DNA of 64,000 nucleotides from Strigops habroptila (lineage: Eukaryota; Chordata; Aves; Psittaciformes; Psittacidae): contig NC_044298.2 of the NCBI RefSeq assembly GCF_004027225.2, forward strand, positions 620,001 through 684,000, in the 5' to 3' direction. The notes below the pieces were generated by a model. That model ran no database searches. It was not told the origin of the DNA and worked only from the letters and a program-made list of their open reading frames with translations. This document shows, one piece after another, positions 22,067 through 38,900 of this stretch (position 1 is its first letter; each line of letters begins with the position of its first letter). The position numbers and the translations under genes are program-made.

Positions 22067-22410
22067 AGTGCCCGAGAGCGCGGCCAACACACGCCACGGC
22101 CACGGCGGACTTCCGGGGCGCCGCGTCCCGCCCCAGCCCGCCCCGTCCCGTCCCGTCCCGTCCCGTCCCGTCCCTCCGCCGGGCGCGGGGCTCGCCGGGA
22201 CGCGCAGTCCCGCAGCCGCAGGGGCAGCCGGAGCGGCGTCCGCCTCAGGACTACAGCTCCCGGCGTGCCCCGCGCGGGGACGGAGCCGGCCCCCGGCCTC
22301 TGCCGGCGCTCCGCGCTCATTGGTCCGCTCCATCGTATGAGGATGAGTCCAAGGAGGCTAAGCCAATAGGAGCGCGGGGAGGGCGGGACCGATGCTGCTG
22401 ATTGGTGGAG
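22067..22410 (-). promoter_or_regulatory. FDPS: FDPS promoter with CCAAT boxes and an SRE-3-like site
   Basis: Upstream of the ATG the plus strand shows ATTGG at 22319-22323, CCAAT at 22363-22367 and ATTGG at 22401-22405. All three are NF-Y cores. Between the first two, the minus strand reads CTCATACGAT (22341-22332), eight of ten bases like the SRE-3 (CTCACACGAG) known from mammalian FDPS promoters. SREBP with NF-Y control is established for this gene, but its use here is inference. A (CGTCC)n run sits at 22141-22175. Confidence 0.55.
22141..22175. repeat. (CGTCC)n microsatellite
   Basis: About six to seven exact copies of cgtcc lie just upstream of the FDPS start, within the 5'UTR/promoter region. 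Confidence 0.85.
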
Positions 22411-22489
22411 GGGGAGAATGGAGCGAGGGCCCGGCCGAGGCGCGAGGGCGCGGGGCGTGGCTGCGGAGGCGGGAGCGGGGTGCGGGGGG

Positions 22490-23075
22490 GGTGCGGGCAG
22501 GTCGGGGGGCATGGGGGGTATATAGGGGGTGCATGGGGGGTATATAGGGGGTGCATGGGGGGTACGTGGGGGGGATATAGGGGTACACGGGGCCTGGGTG
22601 TGCACAGGGGGTGTATGGGAACTGGGGGAGCACAGATGCATGGGGGCGTGCCTGCAGATGGGGGTTCGTGGGGGGTGTATAGGGACTGGGGGGTGCGTGT
22701 GCATGGTGGATATATGGGGGCTGGAAGAGCATGGGGGGTGCATGGTAGGGTGCGGGCAGATGTGGGTGCATGGGGACTGGGGTGCAAGGGGGGTGCATGG
22801 GGGCTAGGGGTGCATGGCGGGGTGTATGGGGACTGGGGGGCTGGGGATGTATGGGAACTGGGGTTGCATGGGTGGGTGCATGAGGGGTACATGGAAACTG
22901 GGGGTGCATAGGGGGTGCATGGGGACGGGGGCTGCATGGGGGCTGTGGGCAGTTGGGGGGGAATGGGTGGGTGCAGACGGGGGATACATGGGGGGATGCA
23001 GGACAGCTTGGGGGTGTGCACAGTTGTGCAGTGTAACGGGGAGGGGGGTGCAGTGCAGGGGGGTGCACCCCACAC
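22490..23075. repeat. G-rich minisatellite upstream of FDPS
   Basis: The plus strand repeats variants of ggggtgcatgggg dozens of times. A 22-bp unit beginning gcatggggggtatata occurs at 22509 and 22531, with a changed third copy after it. Runs of four to eight G recur every 10-20 bases. Long open frames here, such as runs of PPCTP-type peptides on the minus strand, come only from the repeat. Confidence 0.88.
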
Positions 23076-24215
23076 CTTTGTGCACAGGAGAGAATCCCGG
23101 TGCCAGGGACAGGGCTGGTTCCCCATCACCCATCCGGGCCAAGGACTCAGTGGTGGGCGCAGCGAGGGGCACGGCGGGCCCCCTCCCCAGCCCCGCTGAT
23201 TGCCAATCTGCTCTTTATCCGCTGCAATCCCCTAATCCCCGCTAACCCCGGTTTAATTAATCTCTGCCTTGCGGTCTGCTAATCCCCCCCCTCCACCGCC
23301 GCAGCCGGCAACGCGGGGGCTTGGGGACGAGCCACCCTGGAGTGCCCTTGCGGCGCTGCACCGGGCTCTGCTGTGCCCTGGGAGCCAGCAGGTCCCTTCG
23401 CCTCCTCCCTGCCTCCGGGTGTGTTGGGTGCCCGAGCAGCCCAGCCCTGAGCAGGAGATGCACAGGCTGGGATTGTGTTTCTAGGAAAAAGCTCTTTTCC
23501 CTTCTGGCAGCCTCTGCAGAGCCAGAGCCGGGCTCTGGCAGCACATCCCAGCCCTCCAGCAGGGCGCTGAAGCAGGGGACTGTTGGTTACACACGCTCTT
23601 AATCAGGCTGGCTTCGGTGTAATCTGAAATAATCAAATTAGAAAGAAACTGCTAATCAGCTCTGATCGCATCGTGTGTCACAGAGCCTAAGTCTTGCTGG
23701 TGGTGGGGCTGCCACCAGCGTCCTGCGGGCAGGGGCTGCTGCAGGGCTCTGCGGGTGGCCACGGTGGGAGCTGCCAAGGAGGGGTGCGGAGCAAAGCTGT
23801 GCCCCCAGAGCTGTGCCGCGGGGGGCTCTGTGCCAGCAGCAGCCCATCTCGCACTGCATGACCTTCATTTAATCTGGTTAATGCCCAGCGTCTGCTCTGC
23901 AATCAGGCGGTATCAAACCTCCCCATCCCTCCGGGTAAGGAATGGAAGGGGAAAATAACTAAAGATTAAACGTTAATCTCCCCGAAGCCTAAAGAGACGG
24001 GGTAGGCAGGAGGGGACCTGTTCCCTTTGGGCTCCCACTGCACTGCCCAGGGCTGGGGGGGCCGGGGAGAGGCCCCTCAATGGGTACCCGAGGGTGCTCC
24101 ACAGAGCAGGGGGATTGGATCCGCAGAGCAGGAGCGCAGCATCCCCCCTGCCCCATCCCATCCCCGCGGGCAGGCAGGGTGCTGGGGGTGCCGGCCCCGA
24201 CGGAGGCTCCCCCAG
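23076..24215. other. FDPS-HCN3 intergenic region, no gene found
   Basis: No exon of any recognisable protein was seen on either strand, although mammals carry PKLR at this position. The stretch contains a cluster of TAAT cores (23233-23980) including GTTTAATTAATCT at 23251 and the inverted repeat AGATTAA-ACG-TTAATCT at 23963-23979. Confidence 0.6.
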
Positions 24216-26082
24216 GACCAGCTCAGAATCTCTCTTTATTATTTAAATCCATTATGTACAACGACCAAAAATAAAAAAACGCTTTTAAATCCTCTGCGAT
24301 ATGAAAACTACAAGCTCTGTACATCGACTGCCGTGAGTGCAAGAGTGGAGGATCGTGGTCTTTGGTGGCTTAGACTTGTGCCCGCGCACGCCGCAGAGAC
24401 ACCAGCACCCCCGGCGGCCCCTCCTGCCTCCACACCGGGGAGCACCGGGGGTGGCTCTGGCCGCTGGTGTGGCACCGGCCAGCGGAGGCAGAGCTGAGCT
24501 CGGTGCCGTCCGGGCTAGCCCGCGGGCTCTGCGCGGACACCTAAGGATGGGTTAACACATCTACATCACACAGCCTGGGAACGCCTGACTACACGGCCCA
24601 GCTGCAGACCCCTTCCCGAGGGGCTGCCGGGGACACACCGACCATGGGGATGGAGCGGGATGTGGGCAGGGAAGAGCTGAGGTCCATGGGAAGAAGGCAG
24701 TGCTGGACATCCCCTCCGCTGGACGCGCTGGCGGGATCCCGGCCGGGCTGCCGTGCCCTGCGGGCTGGTGTCCCCAAGCAGCCCTGTGGTCTGCATCGTC
24801 CGACGTCCCAAAACACGAGGGGGGAGAACTGAAGACCTCACTTTGAGAAAGGACCACGTGGAACAAGACCCTCGCCTGCTGCACGGGGGCCCTGCTCGAT
24901 GGCAGCCAAGCCCCGGAGCACAACTACAAGCCATGGTTCCTGACCCCGGTAGTGGGAAGCAGCTTGCGCAGCGTGGCGGGGACGGGAGGGGACACTACTC
25001 TAACCAGGACTGGTAACACGGGTGGCCCAAAGCGATACTGTAAGCAGAGCTCAGCGGCTGGGCAGAGCCACAGCTCGAACACACATTGCTGACTACCGGC
25101 TCCGGAAGGGTGGTGTGGGTTGGCCATAGGGAACCCAGGCTCCTGCCCCCCAAAACAGAGACCCAGAAGGGTGAGGGGAGGCAGCTCCACAGCCCCACAC
25201 ATCACCCGGGCACTGCATGTCCTCCAGACACCCTTTTGCTCACTGCGGCACCTGGAACCGGGACCGCAGCGCAGGGAGGGAGCAGAGCCCAGGCTGAGCA
25301 TCCCCTCAGGCAGCGGGGTCACCCCCGGGCTGCCCCCTTGATGGAGCATGGCGAGGGGCCAGGTCACAGCACCTGGACCCCTTGATGGAGCATGGCAAGG
25401 GACCAGGTCACAGCACCCGGACCCCTTGATGGAGGCAAGATGCTCCCCCAAGCTGGGGAGAGGCACCCAGGGGCTGCTCCATGAGAGACCCATCTGCCCC
25501 CAGCTCTGCTGCCTGGCAGTCATCACCCCAGGGGGACCCTGCCCGGGACCCCCAGGTCTGGGCACTGTGTCCAGGGCCCCAGGGAGGGGGACCTGGCTCC
25601 TGCCATGGGTTCCGGACCCCTCACTCTGCCCCAGCACTGGGCCCTCTCCCTCCTCTCCCCAAAGCGAAGGTGCTGGCAGAGCTTTCTGGGGACCGAGGCG
25701 GGTGTGTGGTGGCCCCCGCTGTGCCAGGACAAGCTGGAGGAGCCACCAGCGCTGGCCTGGCCCCAAGGAGGAGCAGTGGGGCACGAGGGCAGAGCGCAGT
25801 GGGGCACAGACCCCACGGAGCAGTTGTGGGGCGACGGGCTCCCCAGGAGCCGGGGTGAGGGCTCTGACCCATCCTATTGCCTCCAGGAGGAGGGTGGATG
25901 GTGATGGAGCAAGGGGAGAGCCCGGGTGGGACCCATGGGGCAGTTGGCAGAGGCCCCTCGTCACCCAGGGGCTGCCCCACACCCAGAGCAGCCAGTGCAC
26001 AGCCACGGTGCTGCCTCTCACCTCGTCTTCCCTCCGCCTGCGCCGCCGGGGTGCCTGGCTCCCTCCTGCCTGTACCCGGGAC
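24216..26082 (-). other. HCN3: HCN3 3'UTR
   Basis: This is the sequence after the HCN3 stop. A minus-strand AATAAA (plus-strand tttatt at 24235-24240) gives a 3'UTR of about 1.85 kb. Long open frames in it lack similarity and are GC-driven. Confidence 0.7.
25336..25435. repeat. 44-bp tandem repeat in HCN3 3'UTR
   Basis: A unit starting ccttgatggagcatggc is present about 2.3 times with an exact 44-bp period (starts at 25336, 25380 and 25424) and a few substitutions. Confidence 0.85.
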
Positions 26083-33981
<7,899 letters not shown>

Positions 33982-34082
33982 CCCTCCTCCTCCTCCTCCT
34001 CCACCGCCGCCGCCGCCTCACGTTTCCTTCAAACGCCCTTGCCCGGGCGTTCTGCCCGCTGCCCCGCCGCACATGCCCGGCC

Positions 34083-34109
34083 CCGGGCGGGCGGGCGGGC
34101 GGGCGGGCG
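34083..34109. repeat. (GGGC)n microsatellite
   Basis: Six or more copies of gggc lie just upstream of HCN3, in the shared promoter. Confidence 0.85.
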
Positions 34110-34307
34110 TTTACTCGCCGGTCGCGACCGCTCGATCACCGCTAAACGCTCGGTTACCGGCGCCCGCAGCTCCGGGGGGGGAGACGCCCTCCTGTTGCGC
34201 ACCTCAGTGCGAGGCAGCGGGGCTGCGCTACCAACGGCGATGGGGAGGGGGGTACCGGTGGTACCGGAGCGGCGGCGGCGGCGGCGGCGGCAGCGCGGGA
34301 CCCCGCG

Positions 34308-34393
34308 GGCGGGGCGGGGCCGGGGTGGGCGGGGCTCCGGGGGACGACGTACGTCGTCCCCCGGAGCCCCGCCCACCCCGGCCCCGCCCCGCC
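34308..34393. repeat. Perfect 86-bp inverted repeat (palindrome, no spacer)
   Basis: The left arm 34308-34350 and right arm 34351-34393 are exact reverse complements, 43 bp each, meeting at gacgacgt/acgtcgtc. Each arm includes GC boxes (ggggcggggc). I checked it base by base; pairing breaks at 34307/34394. Confidence 0.95.
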
Positions 34394-34600
34394 GCCGTGT
34401 GACGCAGTTGCGTACGTGCGTGCGCGGCCTGGCGGCGGGGACCCGGATCGGCGGCGGCGGGGCGCGGCGGAGCTCGGAGCAGTGGGAGCAGGGCCCGGGA
34501 TTCCCGGGGGCTCCACGGCCGCCATCACGGATTTCCTGTGGGATAAGCGCACCGGGCTGGCTGCGAGGACGGTGCGGAGCGGAACGGAACGGAACGCGGG

Positions 34601-35907
34601 GCGGGGTGGTGGTAGTGGTAGTGGTGGGGGGGGTGAAGGCCGCGGTGGGGCCTTGTGGTTGTCCCGCACCCGCCGCCTCTTCCCTCGGTCCACGGTGTCT
34701 CCCGGTGCGTTACCCCCGTTGTCCCGCTTCGCTGCCTCTGTGTGTGTGTGTGTGTGTCCCCCTTCCCCTTCTTTCCCGCGGTGCTTCCGCTGTTGGCGCT
34801 CGGCCGGTGAGGCCCCACCCGGCGGCGGAGCGCAGCCGCCATCATCGTCCCCAAACCGGTTCCGGAGCCGCTTTGGAACGCGCCGCTGCGGGCTTTGCCT
34901 GCTCGGGAAGGGGGTGCCCGGCCTTTGGCGGGCCGCCAGCGCCGCCTTCGTGAGGGGTTGGACGAGGAACCGTGAGCGGCTCCCGGGCGGGGGGAATGAG
35001 CCGGTGCTCTCCGGTTACCGCCTTACCCTTTCGGTAGCCCGGAATGCCGTGGTGGGTGCGCAGCCGCTGCGTGTGTGCCTTTTTTGGGGAGGGGGGGGAA
35101 AAGTCGCCGGTGGGAGGTCTGTGGGCAAACGGAGCTCCAGGTCCTTTGGCTGTGGAGGTGTTTGATGGTTTAGAGCTAAAACCTGGGTGGGGAATGGCTT
35201 AGAGCTGGGGCCGGGAGCAGGAGCCTCAGTGTGCCGTCCTGCTGAGGGATAGCCTCCTTCCCTCTTGGCTCTCACATCTCATCAGCGAGGTGGAGGTGAG
35301 TGCTCGTCCCCCTGAGGAGGGGTCTGCGAGGCTTCATTAACGCCTCTGGCACGTGGACAGGGTGGTTTTGCTCCCTGGGTGGGGCAGTGGGAAGCGTGGA
35401 TGTCTCTTGCTTGGCAGTGAACCGGAGACATCTCTTCAGGAGCTGCCGTACAAAGTCCCTGCGCGGCAGGACTGGGGTGCAAGGACTTTGGGCCAAGCAC
35501 TTGGTGACATCCTGAGCTTCATTTCGCCTTCCTTCGGTTTTTCTTGGTGCTGCTCTCTCCTTCCTGAGGAGCGCGTTAGTTTAAAGAGAGAAGAAGGTGG
35601 AAGCTCTGAAGGATCAAATGCTGCTCCTGGCGCTGTGGCTGGTAGAGATGGGTGCAAAGAGGGGACAGTAACCTGAAAACCAGAACAGCAGCAAGCACAG
35701 CCCGTGTGGGTGCTCACGTCCTCTCTCATATGGGGTTCTGGGGTCTCTCAGAAGCTCATCCCCTCTCTCTCGGATCCCCCCTGCGTGCTCAGACCCGCTG
35801 CTGGTGGCCTCCCCTCTCCTCGCCCTAGCAGCTCCTTGGCCGCTGATGCTCTGCGCTGGTTTCTCTCCCTTGCAATCGCCTCTCACGGTCCTCTCCTGTC
35901 CCTGCAG
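34601..35907 (+). other. CLK2: CLK2 5' region and first intron
   Basis: This is non-coding sequence between the promoter and the first coding exon. It includes a (TG)n run at 34737-34757 and ends with the acceptor ctgcag directly before the ATG at 35908. No other gene is seen. Confidence 0.6.
34737..34757 (+). repeat. (TG)n microsatellite
   Basis: About ten tg dinucleotides lie near the start of CLK2 intron 1. Confidence 0.85.
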
Positions 35908-38900
35908 ATGCCTCACTCCCGAAGGTACCGCTCGTCGGAGCGCAGCAGCCGGGGCAGTTACCACGAGCGCTACAGGAGCCGCAAGCACAAGCGGCGGCGG
36001 ACACGGTCCCGGTCCAGCAGCAGCGAGCGTGACCGGCGGCACCGGCGGGAGGACAGCTACCACGTTCGCTCCAGGAGGTGGGGCTGCAAAACCGGGGCAG
36101 GGCCCCAGCCAGACCTGCTGGGGGGCTCTTCCAGAGGCAGCTTCTCTGCTCTGCCATGTGCCCTGAGCTGGGTTGTGTTCCTAACGGAGTTCCCGCCCGG
36201 CTTCCCCTTCCCCAGCTACGACGACCACTCAGCAGACAGGAGGGCCTACGACCGGCGTTACTGTGACAGCTACCGGCGGAACGACTACAGCCGTGAGCGG
36301 GGGGAAGCCTACTATGACCCCGAGTACCGTCACTCCTACGAGTACCGGCGCTCCCGGGACCGCGAGGGCAGCTACCGGAGCTGCAAAAGCAGCCGGCGTA
36401 AGCACAGGCGGAGGCGGCGCCGCAGCCGGTCCTTTAGTCGCTCCTCATCGGTGAGTATCCTGCTGTGCTGGGCCTCCCCTGTAACCTTTCTCTCCCAGGT
36501 GCCGAGCTGGGTAAGTAGAAAACTCACTTTCTAACTGCTCTCTCGGACTCGGCTTGAGATGTGCATAGAGAAACCTTTGGTGCAGGCGGCAGCTCGTGTC
36601 CACCGTCCTGCTGCGCCTCGGCAGGGGCTGCCCTGTGCCAGCCCGGCCCAGGCGGCTCAGCCCCTCGCTTGGCGTTGCCCGCTCAGAGGTGGGAGGAGGA
36701 CAGGCTGTGCCTTGCGAGGCTGGCGTGTCCCCCCCGGGGTGGTGCAGCTCCTTTATCCCTGCAGAGCACTGCTTTTGTTCGGTGGTGCTCATTAAGAGCT
36801 GTCTAGGAACCCCAGCCAAGCAGTCTTTTGTGTGAGGTCCAGCTGATCCTGGTCCCAGAGAGCTCAGCCTGCCTGCCACAGGCAGCTTGGTCCCTGTGGT
36901 CCCTGGTTCTGTGTTCTGTGGCAGGAAGCCTCCCTGTCTCTGAGGGTTAGGTCCTGCAGCAGAGCAGGATCCTTCTGGGTGGGCTCAGCTGATGTGGGAT
37001 GTCGTGTGAGGGGCTTTGCAAAGGAGTGGAGCTTGTGGACTGGTCAATTCAGGTGGAGGCAGCAACCATCACAGGCTCTTCCCAGCAGTGTCCCTGCCTT
37101 TCTCTTCTTGTCTGTTCTGCTGTTCACCTTCCACTTCTGTTAGACCCCAGACGCGTTCTCTGCTCTGTATGTGGAGCTCTCAGTGTTGTCTGGTCTGTTC
37201 TGGCTGTGTGTCCAGGGATGGGATTGGGGGCTGGATTCAGGTCCCGAGTCTGCTGGCCGGTTGGTTGCTCCCAGGCGTGGGGATACTTAGGTGAAGAACC
37301 GAAGGCAGGAATTCTCTCTTCTCTGGCATAAACCTCTCATCTGCCTCATCCCAGGCTGTCCCCATTCCCTATTGGACCTCTGCTTCTCTCCTGGAAGCTA
37401 GTCCTTCCAGGATCAGCGTTGTTAGGGGAGGGTGTAGGCAGCAGGGTCACATCTTCCCCGAGACAGTCACAGTTCTCTCTGGTTTGGCTGGATCGTTGTA
37501 CCGAGCGTTGCTTCTGAAACCTCTGAACTCATCTTTGCCTGAGTGTTGGGGCCGGGGGACGCTGTGGGGGGGCTGTTGGAATGGGATGGGGAGTTCCCAT
37601 GTGGGGCAGCCCCAGGCCTTTGCTTGTGCAGGACTTGCCAGCACCCGCCTCCTGCTGCCTTTCCCCAGCGGCTGCGTGGGGCTGCAGGAGCCTCTCGCCG
37701 AGGCTCTGCCGCGCTCTCTTGGCGTCACCAGGACCCGAAGGCCAGTGCCGTTGCTCTCGGAGCCCCGCTAGGAGCGAGGGCAGCTGCCCCCTTGCTCTGC
37801 CCTCCACTAGCCCTGTTGTGACCGTCTCTGCTCTCGCACTGGTTCGGGTGGGGCTGTTTGTAGGTTCTCTTTTTATTTTTTTGTTCTTTTTCTTTTTTTT
37901 TTTTTTCCTTTTGTTGGTTTTTTTTTTTTTTTCCCTTTTTTTCTTTTTTTCTCTTTTTTTTTTCCTTTGGCTACAACGAAAAGCAAACTGTTTTTTTTTT
38001 TTTCTTTTCTGAGCTAGTGTGTTGTATCTTGACATGTTCCCTTGCAATATCCCTATCGTTATATATTCCTCTGTGCCGTATGAATTGGCTGGGAATCTCC
38101 TCCTGCAACCCCTCCTCAAACAACCATGTGAATTTCCAAACCAACCAATGCGTGACGCTGGCTGCTGCGCTGGGTTGAAAATGTGATTGGTGAATGATGA
38201 ATTCCCTGTCTGCCTGGGCCAGCAGCGGAGTCGACAGAGCAGCAGAAGGGCCAAGAGTGTGGAGGACGACGACGAGGGGCATCTGATCTATCGCGTCGGC
38301 GACTGGCTACAAGAAAGATGTACAGCCAAATCGTAACATAATTTAGCTCTCTAGTTAAGCTCCCATCGCAGTCGCAGATCTGTCTTATCTTTCTGTTTCA
38401 TTTTATTTCCATTGTTTATTAAAGAGAAACCCTCTCCTTTTTCCTTCCCCTTTTGTTAAAGCTACGTTTATATTTTGTATTGTTACTGAAGTGCCAGGGA
38501 ATTAGGGCCGTTGCCTTGTGCAGCCGGTGTCAGCCTTCCGCTGCTCCGGCCTCTCAAGCTGTGTGCAGGTTAGGTGTTGCAATGCATTCTCCTCTGCCTT
38601 GTGTATGCGCTGCATCCAGGTCGTGCTCACCCTCTCATCTGCCTTCCTCTCTTTCTCTCCCTCCCAGATGAGATTATAAGCACCTTAGGGGAAGGCACGT
38701 TCGGCAGGGTGGTGCAGTGCATCGATCACCGCAGGTACGTGGCCGGGGACGTGGTGCTGAGGGGTAAAGAGAGGCCGGAGCTGGTGATGGAGCCTTTCGT
38801 GCTCAACGTGGGAGCCTGGGGGTGAAATGAGCCTCTTCTGTTTCCAGGGTTCCTCGGCTGGTCTGAGCACTCAACCTCTGGGGTTGCCCGTGTGTTGGAG

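Larger units (their letters stand above)
33982..34600. promoter_or_regulatory. Bidirectional HCN3/CLK2 CpG promoter
   Basis: HCN3 reads left from 33981 and CLK2 reads right, with first coding exons only 1.9 kb apart and a shared CpG-dense core. The core contains (GGGC)n at 34083-34109, several gggcggggc GC boxes, and a perfect palindrome at 34308-34393. CLK2 exon 1 is non-coding; a gtgcgg donor near 34570 is possible, but neither start site could be fixed. Confidence 0.65.

Noticed and set aside
22063-23172. Overlapping proline-rich frames upstream of FDPS
   Set aside because: They are produced by the G-rich minisatellite and have no start context or homology.
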